From the NCBI GenBank assembly GCA_947650285.1, contig CANTFL010000174.1:496001-560000 (forward strand): a DNA stretch of 64,000 nt, in the 5' to 3' direction. Shown one piece after another: positions 1 to 13,736 of the stretch (position 1 is its first letter; every line of letters starts with the position of its first letter). The DNA is from Hyaloperonospora brassicae (Eukaryota > Oomycota > Peronosporomycetes > Peronosporales > Peronosporaceae). The notes under the pieces are model-generated. The model did not search any database. It saw nothing but the letters and a program-made list of their open reading frames with translations, and was not told where the DNA came from. Position numbers and translations under genes: made by a program.

Positions 1-3000
1 AAGTTCACCATGATAATCGTTACTTTCTATTCAAATTACACCGCCTTTTAAAAATAGCAGAAGAATATTTTTTTAATTTTTTACGAATGAATCGCCTTAA
101 CATTTGTATCAAAGAGTAAGTGGGTGTGCCAGGACAAATTAAAATACACGTCGCAATCCAATTTCTATTTTTATGAAAAAGGCCCTTTTCCGAAAAATAG
201 CAGGTAGCGACACTTTAGGTGACGTTTTATAATACCGCTCTTACCAGGGTTTTTTAAGCCTAAAAATTGAAAGCGCAAGTATGCCAATCGCCGCATGAGC
301 TAGTAAGAGACTTTGGTTGCGTGGGATAGATAGCAGTTTAATACCACTAAGACCGTGGCTTAGGCCTGATTACCAACGGTACAACAAATGAATTTTGCTC
401 CGGAGGAAATGGACTAAACAAGCCATAAAACAGCGGCGCCACATACAGCACCGAAGTGAATGAAATATAATTGGCATGCTGAGTACTTCATTTACATTAC
501 GTTGCTTGTCTTCACCGTCAATCTGTTATGCACAACAGCTCTAAGATTTACGAAATCAGTTAAAATACCTGTAAACGCCATCAAGTTGTCTCACGAATGG
601 GACCAAATACTGTAGCCACGGCACGAAATCCGTGAAAATTGCATCCACGGCGAAAGTGGTTGATATATATGGATACGTTGCACTACAATGAATCTAAGCT
701 TAAAAGGGTATTGCCGGGTTTCCTACCCGTGACGGTCTTAGCAGGGTGAGAGGAAAAGCTTGTTGTTCTTTTTGGGCAGAGTAAAAAACATTTTCTGACC
801 CGGATTTCACAGGGAATCTGTAGCATGACATTAGTAAGACGATCGCTCAGACAGAGTCTGATTTGCATAAAAATGCATGTTTTTCAATCTCCTCATATCT
901 TTAGTCTTAGAATAAATAAAACATTTCCTGACATTTTAAACAAACACAAAGCACCGTAGCTTTGAAAGCGAATGGTTACAGGTCCAAAAGGCTCCAGCTA
1001 TCTATAATCATACAAAAAATGCCGAAAAATCGCGGTATTAGAATAAAAACGACACTGCAGGATGGAGCTTTTACCAGGAACAAAGCGAAAACAGGGGTTC
1101 CAGCACATATGTAAGAAGGTTTTTATAATGTTAAATAGCAAGAAAGTTAGGTTTGCTGAATACTTTTATAGCGTTATTCGATCAAATATTGACAAAATAT
1201 GGTATGCTCCCTATGACCAAGGGCAATAAGTATTTGTGTTTGATTTGATAATGCGTCATACCACATTGTGGACCCTGACTCTGATAATGTTGAGTTTAGC
1301 TTTTTATCTAAACGATGCTTTTAGAGGTTCAATAATCGATACTGGCATGATAGCCATAATGAATACGTCACCTGCTTATCCATTATTAGTACGCACTGTG
1401 TTGCAACGAGCGCGTGAAAGTTAAAATTAATACCGAATTAAAATACTTATCAGCTACGCGCTGCTTATATTATCTGAGCAGATAATTCAAGTAACAAAAA
1501 ATTTGCGTCACTAAACCAATCTGTAAGCAGATTCTGCCTCAAATCTATGCTAAATAGGGTAGTGTAAAATATGGAAGTCGATAAGGCGACAGACGATTAG
1601 AAGAGAGAGGTCTAGAGAAATAATTAATATCAAAGCTACATATTTTAGCCGATTTGCACTCCCGTGGTCAGTAAAAAGCTTATCAATTCCGTCGAATAAG
1701 ACAATCGTCCTTTAACAGTGCTGCATGATCAAGAGAATCTGGTCAAAAAAGTGCAGCGGAAGCAGATAGGTGATGAAGAAGCTTCAGCAGAGCAACAGAA
1801 AGTTAAAATCAGACATGTGAAGTCCTAGAATCTTTGTTTGATCGTTTTGCATGATCCGAAATAAGTTAATCGACAACCTGCCTTCGAACTATGATGCATT
1901 TTACAGGGTACCATATGCAGATCCAACGCGCTACACAGACCCTCGATGCTTAACGTAAAAAAATTTCTTTCTTATATTTTGTAATACTTTAAAATCTGAT
2001 ATTTTATATTTGTCCAATAGGCCTTAAGCTGTATATTAGCGAAAATAGAATGCCTAAGGAGTGCATTTATTAGTAAAAGTGCGCGAAAGAAGTAATATGA
2101 AGACAAGTTAAATAATATCAAGGAGCTATGTATACCGACTGCGGCTACTTTCTTGACTTGTGTTCAAAGCAAAATTTATATTAAGGTAAAGAACGAAAAA
2201 AGGCTTACTTCCGCAAGCATTATTGTCTCTGTTGACATAGGATACTGCAGCCTACGAATGACGTATCAGCATATCAATAGACTCTAACCCATGTCAAATG
2301 TCATTGGAGTACCCAGTTTAGACATTATATAGAGCCACTTTGTAGCGGCTGCAATATATACAAAAAACGTCATGCTGGAAGAAGTTACCAAACCCTTAAA
2401 ACGTAAAAATGGTAGTCGAAACTTTTTTGCAGATTTTTTGAGACTGTCTCAAGAAGTTCAGTTGGTAGAAAAAAAATTAGTCACTTATTAAAGCTACATC
2501 CTTCGACCAGCGTATTCCAGATTTTTTTTCCACGTTAGAAAGCGTAAAGATCTGAAAAAATATACCGCTACCCATGCGTTCTAGGCGGCTTGCACGATTT
2601 TGGGACGATAACAAGGCGGAAATTAACTTTGGAGAAGGACATAATTCATTGTGAGCTTATTCATTGCTGCACAATTGTGGTGTGAGCGAAAACAAATTGT
2701 GGTATCCTAAAGCGTGCAGCCAACATTTATTTTGAGGGCCCATCACTTGTTTTTTATGGTTGACGTCAATAATGTTCATTGGCCTAGCTGATTATTAGAA
2801 ATGTGACACCGTAGCTCATTAATGTCGATTACACCCATTTTTCGAATTGCATTGCTTAGATCCTAGCGATAATCGGCTACATTCAGCCGAGTGTCACGAG
2901 CCGCTGCCACAGCCGACGCTGCATTCCTAGCGTAAAAAGGTCCAAACGTAAATGGCTCATTTATAGAGGGTAACATATAAATATAGATATTGTTGTTTTT

Positions 3001-6000
3001 ATTCTCTCTTTACCGATCTGCACACGGCATTAAACGCCTGCGGGCTTAACCTTCCTACATATATAATTATTGCAAAATATTAATGATATCTCGAACGCAG
3101 ATCTTGGATTACTAGCTGAATGACGAAGGTATTGCATGTTTCGGTCTCCTCTTTCACATGATTCCCATATTTTACCTCCAACGGTCATTGGTCAAAACCA
3201 GCGCTATGCCGTGCTTCTTTTGAACGTGCTACTCCTTCCTGGCGTCGTCTCTTTTTCGTCCAATATGGGCCTGATTTGATCCCGTACACGTGGTGCTTAC
3301 ACGGCCGATGCATCTGCTAGTGACTCTCTTTCACCTAATATAAAATTTTGTGACGAATATAGACATAAAGTCCTACATTTTATCGTCATAAAAGAAAGAT
3401 CTCCAGGAGAATATGTGCGACCCCAGAGGCTAGCATGAAATCATCTAAGATCATCAGTAGTATTGACCTGGCCTTTTTATGTTCAACAAGTTAATGGGGA
3501 TTTGCATGGTACCTACATGGCTCTCAGCTTTAAAACTTGGTATCAACATGGAGGCAAAAGACAATCATTTCGGTAGTTTACATAATAGCGAAATTGTTGG
3601 TGTCTGGTTGGCGGCAGATTCCAACATTAAATTATGTACTTATATCAAATTTAATTATTACGGAAGCATAGGCTTCCACCAGTTTATACACAACAAGTGA
3701 TTAAAGCAGCCATCAAGAGTAATAACTTTGACGCAAAATATTAAGGATTATAATTATTGAAAGATAGCCTCTCGAAAAGCGGAAACGGCCTTGCAATAGA
3801 AACTGACCTATGAACCCCACGACCGAACAAAAAAATGACAATGATTTTCGTTATGCAGGCCCCGACAGTAACATTAATATGTAGCTTGAGACATCATCGC
3901 TAATTTAGTTTTGCATACATTAATATTGTGTTATCAACGATATTACCGGTAATCTTTGCCACCACATACCTTCCGAAAGCTAAGACACTTGTTTTTATGC
4001 TAACATGATATATTTTTACCGTATTATTTGCGTAAGATGGCCGATACTAGCAAACTTTATGCCCCTGTAATGGAACAGAAAGGTTTTATTCGCACGGTGT
4101 AATGCATAAAGCATGGCAAGCCATTCAACGTCATACAAGCTAACGGTTTAACACTGACCATAAAATGCTGTGATTTGCAAACATTGCACCCAAAAAAATC
4201 ATATGGCTAGTGAACGACTCATCTCTTGCACCTTTTATTCATAAATAGGTTACTTACAGTACAGTGCATCACGTTTCTGTAAGTCGACAACCGTGACAGA
4301 TGATGAATGCAAATAAATGCTTTTCAGGGCGGCACAAACAATGCTGCAGTGCAATTACTTTGATACCTTCTACATCTCTAAACCTTTTCAATATATCATT
4401 TTTTGTTGCAGTGATTTTCATGTATTTAAACACTTAATCACAACTATCCGACCCACCGCTTTTCTACTAAAATAAAAATTAATCGCTCCATGTATAAAGA
4501 TTACCCTTAAAAAGTGTCATAAAGTTTGGCATTTCTCACTCATCACCGCCATGGGTATAATTGGGTGATTAGGGTCTTGTACATGTACTGATTTTATGGT
4601 TTTTTGCACCGCTACATAATGTAATAACAGTTGTTTGACATCACATATGTTGCTCATGTCAATTTACAGCTTCTCAGCCTTCATTCTAATCGTACGCTCA
4701 TTTATTGACATCTGTATCGTTTTTATTTCCTAGCCTCCAAGAGCATGCATAATACTGCTTTTCTTTGTAAATACCCGTCAATTCAGTTTTAGATCTATAC
4801 TATTAAACGCCTGAGCGGTTATGAAATGACATAAATGTAACAATGTCAATTCGTAGATCATATAGATCTATACCAGGTTTACGACCTTTAAAAAGGTGTA
4901 AGACGTAGCCAAATAATATAAGAATTTTTTGTTATCACACATACATAACTTTAAATTACTTATTATTATCTCATATAAACGCATCAATTATGTTAGTATA
5001 CTTGCCATGCTTAGAGTGTACTTATTATTTTTCAAACGTTTCCTTACGGATTTTATTTATTTCTTTTAATATATGACCCAATTTCTGTCATGGTTTATTA
5101 ACTGTCGCATGTCGACATTTGTAAGTTCGCTCTAAGAAATTATTGTGCGCCCTCTTTGATAAAACTTTCTTAGTCTGGTAGAATTATTAACAAATGGAGC
5201 AAATTTTTGTTTACAAATATCTGCTCTACTTTTTATTAGTTTACGAGAATCGTCCACTACCTTGCGTTGTGATCTTGTCGATACGTAAGTGAAAAGACCG
5301 ACTCTGGCGGTCGTATGGATAAGAAATAGCACCGAGATCGGGATTTGTTGGCATGTGAATCGATATCCAAGCAGCGGAGGCACGAAATTACATTGCTGGA
5401 GAGTGGCTAGTAGATCCGTATATATCAGGTCGTACACGTACCCGTATATACCTCGTATCATACTCTCTTTAGTTAAAAAAGTAAAATTCGCAGTCCTTTA
5501 TAATACAGGAATTCCAAGCGTCTATATTTTTGGCTTTCGTATGAGTATACAGTCTCCCTGACGGCCCAAAACGATTCGTCATACACAAAGTCATTTTATT
5601 TCAGCTAACATATCGTTACAATCGCTATTTGTATGAAATTGGTAAAAACTTGGGTTATATTGCCCATACCGGCTTTTACCAAAAAGCCGATTAAAAAATA
5701 CTATAGTCTCCGATCTCTACACAGATTCTCGTGTGGCGAAAAATAAGGGTGACACCTTAACCTGTCATGCTAACACTAAATTTACGTCAGCTCTTGGTCA
5801 TTCACACATATTTGACTTTGATGAACTACTACGTATAGTTCATTATCTGCAGTACCTTTATTTTTATCAATGTTGGTGATTATAAAATACAATTTATTAC
5901 AAAATGGATTGCATGATGTGCAATAGTTTCAATGCACTTTACAATCGCTGCATGAGTAAAACATTTAATACTTTATAGCGCAGTCTTTATGCCCAATAAA

Positions 6001-9000
6001 TAGTACTAAAAAGTCGCTGGTATCTCGATTACAACACGTAAGACCGTCATCAGGCAAATCATGCGGTCAACGTTTCTCGATTGTTTGTATAACACAACGC
6101 AAAATTCGACAATGTAAATTTATTCTAGACGCAAGTGATCTCTTAATATACATTTAATCAGTGGAGTAAGAATGTGGATAAAAATTATATTATTAGATAA
6201 CTTCACGTTCGCTTTTCGCAAGTAACGGTAGATAACTACTTATATGAGTATCCTTATTCGAAGGTCTTCTCTTTCGAAAAGTTAAGGTATAAACGTTAAG
6301 TAAGCAAATTATTTAAATTTGTAAATACTCAAGCGGTGGTGACACCGATAAGAGGAAAATATTACTTAAAAAATAAAAATAGTACGGTAAGATAAACGAC
6401 AATTGGAGGATCTAATGAACTTTTGTACACGGCAAACTAGACAGGCATATTACAATGTAAGCTGCTATATAATTTGATCTATTGATTTGTTGGAATGCAT
6501 CACACATTGTCAAAGCAAAAAATCGTGGGGAATAAACAAGATTACGACCATTTGCTGTTTAAGTTGATACACATATTACTAATCATTCAAGGGGTTATAG
6601 CAAGTATATAAAATTTCAGTTGGCATAATTTATCGGAGGGCACATCCCGTTGTCGTTGTCATAAACCACGACTATGGTGATCTGATTTGTTTTGAGGGCC
6701 TCACAAACTTGGAGAGTAGTCGATAGAATCGTCACCTAGAAGTCTTCAAATTGTGTAACTACAAAGCGATGTGCTGCGGCGACCATGGCTTCGACAAGAA
6801 ATATTGGAGTTTTATAGTTGTGGCGAGTAGCGTCATGCGATGGTTGTTCTTTGCTGGCCTATCGTGGATACTGAGTAAATAACTTACATACGTGTCATAT
6901 GAAGTAAACGTGATGTATTTATTGATAAGTATAAAGGTGGACATAAATCTGCCCGAATCTAACATATATGCGTGTTGGATACCGCAACGATGATAATTTG
7001 TCACGAAATCTAATCCTGCGACGCAATTTTGCTAAATAAATGGAGTGCATGTTATCGCAATACAATACGCAACGACATTTATTATTATTTATCGCTATTG
7101 CTTGGATAGACCCTGGATCAAAGCTTTGCACCGTGATAGTCGACGATCCATACTTTTCCATTCCCACTATATTAAAAGGTTAAGCTCACACTTAACATAT
7201 ATTAGTGCATTTTATGCTTAATACACTACGTAATCTACTCTGTGTCTAGTCATCAGCACGACTTAAAATGAACTGTATAATGAGAATGAGACGAATATGT
7301 TAAGTGCAAACCCCACATATGTTTCACTTTTTTAAGATTTATAAATGTAGCAATTTAAAGATCACTGCAGTAATTGTGAAGACGTAAACAAACTTAGGAT
7401 AAAACGCGTAATTTGATATTAGATGATAAACAGACTTTAAGCCTCATACGTAAAAATTATCGGTTGCTCGCGCGGGTGATGTAAGGATTACATAAAAACA
7501 CATCTGGCATTAATACTATTCTTTTCAACATACCATTATTCATTTCGAACGTTACTACTGACCATGAAAAGATGAAAAAATTTGTACGAATGGCCTGCTC
7601 ATCATCTTTTGATAGCCCGCTTGGCATATTAATCTTTTTTGTTTGTATGCCATGACAAACTGATGGTCCAACGTGGCGGCCATAATTCCTCGTTTCCTCT
7701 TCCCAATGTTAATAACATGTCTTCAGGTGATGTCGGACATCATCTCCAACTAGCATTGAACTTCAACCACAAGACATTTAAGATTTTCACAAGATTTTTT
7801 TATGTTAAACATCTAGGTCTTTAAGGGACATTAGGTCTAGTTCGAAAAACGATAGCTTGACACCGTTTAAGGTGCCAAATTAGCAGATACAGAATTCGAA
7901 CAACTCTCAGCGGTGCTTACCGCCAAAACAAGCTCCGGTCACGATGTTAATTTAAAGATGAGTGTTATGTTCAATCAGTATACTGTCAATTGATTTTTCC
8001 CACATTGTGTTGTGCGGCAAAAAAATTCACGACGGTTTTGCATTAAGCCCGTGTACGTCAGTGATGGAGAATATGTCGTAAACTCCATTGAGGTTCAAAA
8101 TTCAAAAGATATTCAAAATAAGATGAAGGATCACTACGAGATGATCAAGAGGGTATTGTGTTAATTTTTACAAGTCGGAAGATACCCTCGATCGCACAAG
8201 TTTTTAAACAAAAAAAATTGGATTAAACGGTAAGTACTCCGATAAATAATAGGCAGATCCCCTTGGATACTTGCTAAAATTATGCTGTATCAGGATTGGG
8301 CGCTTTGTAAACGTCTACGTCAAACACTTGCTCAGATCACTGCCATACGCCCAGTACCTTTTTCTTTTTTTGACGCTTCGACCAAGATCATGTAAATCAT
8401 TATTTGAATATTTTTATTCATTATATAAATTCATACCGGTCTTGCGAAATTAATCTTGGACAACTGGGTTCTTATCATCGCGGGTGCTTTACGGCTCAAT
8501 CTGACGTACATTGGACGATAGGAAATCATTAAACGACATCGTTGTAAATAAATGTACATTGTATAATATTATTAAACTTAGATGACGAACTGTTAATTGG
8601 GGCAAAGCAAATCTTGTTAATCGCCCATATTTACCATGTACTGATGGTACTACCCGTCTTCTTTTTAAGAAGAATATGAATCGTGGAAAATAATATATCG
8701 TCAATATTTACTATGTACTGGTAGTGGTACTCGTCTTCTATAGCGAAATAAGTGTGATCTCATTTATAAAGTTTGTTTGAGACATACGTCGATAATGCAT
8801 GCAGGACGTACCTGTACCCCGCCCCATAAGCTCTATACATTAATGTAAAGGTTTCAGACGGACCTTCTATTACTACATTTTTACTGATGACAATCCAATT
8901 AAGTGCTAGATACTCGAGAATTGTTAGAGCTAGGTTTTTCCAATACGTATGTAACAATGTTCGGATGGTAAGTTTTAGTAAATGGTATCTGCACTTAAAT

Positions 9001-12000
9001 TGCGGCCCAAAGATAAACGTGTTGCTTAAATTTCTTGGTGTCATAAACCTATTCGCCTTAAATGACATATATATGGCTTCCTGATAACGTTTTGGTAAAA
9101 CAGATACAGTGTGCTTGTAAAAGTTACGAGTCCGGATGTCGACAGTGCCCTATCAAGCGGTCAACACCAAGTAATGTAAAACAAAACACTACCAATTTTA
9201 CAGCATCCGTAGATATTTGTTTAATTCGTAGTTGTAGTTTATTTCAGAACAGGCATATATTTTAGGTCCGTGAATGACCATAAAGTATAAAAACGAAACA
9301 TTGCGCATCACTCGTGTTCCTGCTATATTGACTAACGTCCTTTAATAGCATATATATGGCATTGTAAAACGTTAATTTCTATAGAAAAGGTCCCAAAGTG
9401 ATAATTTATGTTTAATCAATATTACCAGAATCATTTAGCTGTCCATTATCGATTCTTTCTACCTCGTGAATACATTTGATGCTTAAAAATGTTTATAAGC
9501 GTATTGGAACTGACTTGTAAAAAGAAGAAATGGATAGTAGAGATTCAAAGTCTGCGTACTTAACGTCATCGTTCAGCAATTCTACACCAAATAACTCATC
9601 CGTTATCCATTCGTCTTCTATCTCCTGGAGTTACCGAGTGTCACTTACTAATCATATAAATATAGCCGAAATATGTAATTTGCTCTGGATATCAATACTT
9701 AAACCAAAACTTGAACAGTTTACCGAATATCTTACCCCATACTAATATATTTACTTTCTTTCCAGGTGTTCTTATATGAAGAAGACGATAAGGGCGCCAA
9801 CATCGGTTCCATTGGCCCACTGAGCGTAAGATTTTATGAAGGAGAATGAAGGGGTTGCATGTCTTTCCATAGTGCAAAAATATACGACTCAAAAAGAGAA
9901 TCTAGATGATCGTTTAACGATATATTCGTTCTCAAAGTAACACACACATGTACATCCAAATTGTTTTGCTTAAGAGGCAATTGATTTGACAGAAATGAGC
10001 AATATATAAATGATTCATAGTGCTTGGTCTTAAGCTTGCTCCGATCGATACCAAAATTCTGGTTTCACTGCGCATGTGTATTAGTGATCATCTTTACCGT
10101 TAACGGAGTGCTAGCTGCTTTTAAAAATAAGCCATCTTACCTATCTGTTGAAAACGAATTTTAATATTTTTCTTCGGCTATGCTTTCGGTAATCAATATT
10201 TAATAAAATTTTGATATATTAAATCGTCCGAGTTAAACAAAAAGGAAGTTTGTAAAGCTGCGTTTGGGCGATCAAGCGCATCAAGACGGTGGACGACTTG
10301 CAGGATGAAGAAATGTCAACCTAATGAGAAGTATTGTAGTCAAATTGTATCATTTTGTTCATGGCGGTGAGCTCTAAATACTAAGCCTAGGGCAAATTTG
10401 CAGTTACTTGTTAAAGAAAATGGTATTTGCTTCGCAAATCTGTTGTGTACAACACATCCTATGATTATATTTGAACGAAATTAAATTGCTCGATATAATG
10501 CCCACTACTACTTCATCATCACACCTTCTAGCTATTAAAGTAATAACAGATGGTATGTGTTTACAATATATATTAAAACTCGTCTTAGCAAGTCTTTAAT
10601 ACCGCTAGTCGTTTTTGGTTATCGCTGGTATTTAACATGCTGTCGTCATGTTGATTGCAACTGGCAAGATCCATTAATATTCGACAGGCCTGCACTTCTG
10701 CTATAACATCACAGGTGAATCGGTACATAAGCTGGACATGACTTCAAACCAGACCAACTTTCTCTGCGTCTGCCTCATGTTTTGCTGATGTGATCGACGC
10801 TTGAGCCTATGATCGATGTTGACTTACCTAGCGCAGGTGGTTGTGATTTCTATCTTTCATATACTTGACGCACAAGATAATCATGTAGGAAGACCTATGA
10901 GTGTCTGCTACGATAAACGAAACAAGTAGGACGGAAAGTTTGCCCGTTGTCGTCATTATTCATTAACCTACTGATAAGCGAGAGAAATGAAGGTCTTATC
11001 CTTATTGAACTTTGCTTCTTTAATACTACTTGTAGTATTTCCAGAAGATATCGGCATCCGCTACGGTCTTTTACACGACGTAGATAATTTTGGTAATTGT
11101 TTAATATTATCAAGAAACTAAAGCACTTTGTAAAGTGAAGTAGCATCATGTTTTTGTTTAAGTTTTGTTCACACATCATCCCGATAAAAAATAATTAGGC
11201 ACAATGACTGGTATGATAGGATCGAATCATTCAACTTGCTTCAAGATACTCTTCATTTTCGTTCACCCTAGTCATTTTATCGTAAAAACACGTTTTTCAC
11301 TTATTGTGCGTATAACTCAGGCATGCCGAGCCTTATATCCTAGTATTAATGGAAAACTAGGTCTTAATATGCCAAGGGAGTATTTTACTTCATTTCTCAA
11401 AGGTAACGAAATAGAAGGGATTATTTCTGCATGTACCTATGAGAAAACCGAAGAAACCTGCAACAGATCATTAAAACTACAAATATCTGAAAATCAAAGA
11501 TAATGGTAAAGTGGTAGTTTGCAAAGTGGCTGACATCTCGTGGTACCAAAATTTAATAAAATTGATTATTTATAGACAGAACAATCGATTTTAGCAGAGA
11601 GAAGTTGATTATACTTACTTAATTCAACATTGTAAGTCGAAAGTAACAATTTGGTGCTTCACAAAAAGCAGTGAGACGGTAGCGGGTAATTAACGGTTTG
11701 AGCAAAGGATACATAAGCTATGTAATAAATGACAAATTTTAATACTTGGTGCAACAGAAGGTGAATCTGGAGCGTGTTGGTAGACGCATTCTTACACGAG
11801 GACAAAATTTTGCGGAAAAGTGTGATGTTAAAAAAATATTGTGCTTGGCTTGACCGCGTTCCTTACAACATTTAACTTTTTATGACGCGAGTGAGTAATG
11901 CGGTGGTCACATATACATTTGATTATAAATCGCCACCACGCCCGTTCTATCCAAATTCGTACATTTATGAAGTAGTTTTTATACCTTCTATCATACCATC

Positions 12001-12559
12001 AGTCTTGCTCGATATAAGCTGTTTTTGTAATTCTTTTGTCGATTCAATTATATCTGCTGACACATTACCGACACTACAAGCCATGTAACTAATTTTGGAT
12101 ATGTCCTAATTGAAATTTTGGTTAAATATCCTTAAAAATTCGATAGCGCCCGGAGGACCGACTATCAAGGGGATACTCCGTTATCGTGCATAATGCTTCC
12201 TTCCTTTTTTGTATACCATTTTATGATGTGGAAAGGGCCGATTGAGCGAAAATATTTTCACGATCACGGGTGTACCAGCAAGGTGCTCAATAATATTTAC
12301 CATAATGAATTCGCTTTGTCGTATATGCATATAATCGATTCGCTTGACTTTCTGATTGATTGACTTCTCTTGATATTGGGTTGCTAAGGAACCGAAAATT
12401 TTCTGCTTCCAATCGCAGCGGGGGTAGGCCTGAGCGAATGGGACAATCCTCGTCAAGAAATTCATAGGACTACCCTAGTCATGGAGCGAAGTGATCCGAT
12501 CACATTATATTATCATTTATGACGATATGACAATAGATAATATAAAGGCTAGTTTTCTC
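1..12559. other. AT-rich intergenic region without supported genes
   Basis: I read this stretch on both strands and found no reading frame with recognisable domains, no splice-supported exon chain and no transposon protein relic. Open frames are short and overlap freely on both strands, as expected from AT-rich non-coding DNA. Homopolymer runs of A and T are common. It may be very old, decayed repeat sequence. Only a small local direct repeat (8,627-8,740) is worth separate mention. Confidence 0.6.
8627..8740. repeat. Imperfect direct repeat of about 35 bp
   Basis: Two similar 35-bp units, 8,627-8,661 and 8,705-8,740, both run from TATTTAC through ATGTACTG to CGTCTTCT, with scattered mismatches. 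The spacing between unit starts is about 78 bp. No function is visible. Confidence 0.5.
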
Positions 12560-12900
12560 ACTACAATGTAACTCATATAGTGATTTTGTTGCAGTCATTG
12601 GTTAATAAATATTTAGATCGACTCACCAGTCGCTGCTATACGCGGGCAATGAGAGGTGGTTAGACGTCACCATACACATTCAGTATTAATTTTGCCAATC
12701 CAGGATTAATACATGAGACCCGCGGGAGGACTAAGATACGCTAATACAGTTTTCCTATTCTGTTATGAAGCTTAGTTGTTCATTAGAAACCATTCTTATC
12801 ACGCGTACGGTGTACGTCATATGACAAGGCACTAGTTCTTACTGCAGTCAGTGAAACTTTGCTACGAACTGAAGTCAGCGGGTAGATTCCTGTTCCCAAA
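12560..12900 (+). repeat. Decayed Ty3/gypsy LTR
   Basis: Around 12,595-12,690 the sequence follows the LTR family seen at 18,368: a TCATTGGTTAAT block, then ACCAGTCGCTGC, GGGCAATGAGAGGTGGTTAGACGTC and CATACACATTCA. Near 12,843-12,857 a GCAGTCAGTGAAAC block matches the end part of the solo LTR at 26,761. The ends are too decayed to place exactly, so boundaries are approximate. It lies in plus orientation just upstream of a gag relic and is plausibly the 5' LTR of the old element whose remains lie at 13,010-13,640 and 18,780-20,000. Confidence 0.6.
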
Positions 12901-13009
12901 TCAAATATTAGCACTTTCTAGTCCTTCCAAAGCCCGCAACTTTTTCGCTTAACATGAACATTATAGAGATTGAAGGGATTGCGTTCGCGCCCCGCGTGGA
13001 AAATACCTT

Positions 13010-13303
13010 ACTATTTGTGACCTCAGGAAAAGCGGTCGAATAGATGAGTTCGACCGTATGAGAGAATACTGTATGGTCCTGGTGTCTAGACTAGACAGGC
13101 AATATCAGCATTACGCCGTCGCCAAGTCTATGCATCATAACTTACCTCAAAAATTAAAAAACGGCAAACGTGTCATACATCGAGGTTATGGACTAGTAAA
13201 GCTGTCAGAAAACAGGGTGCTCAACAATATTAACTGTGGGAACAACAGCAGACTGAGTCTGATGTTTCGTGGCCAACACATGCGCGTCGGCCCGAAACCA
13301 TAA
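13010..13303 (+). pseudogene. Decayed Ty3/gypsy gag N-terminal relic
   Basis: Translation shows AVE-stop-MSS followed by LDRQYQHYAVAK, which aligns with AVERMSS and LDRDQQHAAIAK in the N-terminal part of the gag of the full-length element at 56,395-56,012. The remaining residues to about 13,303 are weakly alignable. It sits between the decayed LTR (12,560-12,900) and a decayed protease/RT linker (13,380-13,640), in the order expected for one element. The rest of gag, including the zinc knuckle, is missing. The identification rests on a short alignment with a paralogue inside this window. Confidence 0.55.
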
Positions 13304-13379
13304 AGGTTGAAATCATATAGTACATAGTAGTCACTGTAGACTCCCTATTGTAATAAATTGTCGAATAAGACAAATCTTT

Positions 13380-13640
13380 AGTACCACGTCGTATTAAAGA
13401 TGATAAATTCGAATTTGCATTTGTTCAAATTCAATTAGCAGAATTTGCCAAAACTTGGGGATTGCTTATTAGCGTAGAGAAAGATCCAAGAAGAACTGCA
13501 TATTTGTCACAGCTGATGAGTTCGTGGCCGATATTTGGTCGGCATAATTGTAATCCTTGAAGCGAACGGGTTGCCAGAAGCTCATTGATGGACGAAAGTG
13601 TCTTCGTTGTCAAGGCCTAGTATTGAGCGATACACGTCTC
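13380..13640 (+). pseudogene. Decayed Ty3/gypsy protease-RT linker relic
   Basis: The segment at 13,495-13,640 reads CIFVTADEFVADI and later ERYTSR, matching ICILVTEDEYVADI and IERYTSQ in the linker just before the reverse transcriptase of the full-length copy (54,304-53,828). It is interrupted by stops and base changes. An A+T-rich break follows at about 13,640-13,735, after which a much better preserved RT begins. It looks like part of the older element into which or beside which the younger copy was placed. Confidence 0.55.
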
Positions 13641-13736
13641 GACCCTTAACTTTGCTATAAGCAAAAATGTATTATAATTTAATTAAATATAACGATGTAT
13701 TATTTGTATTTGTGCCATGCAAGATACCTAAGGAAA

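Noticed and set aside
13431..13613. Minus-strand frame of 60 codons
   Set aside because: The plus strand here aligns to the protease-RT linker of the gypsy family, so the minus frame is a shadow.
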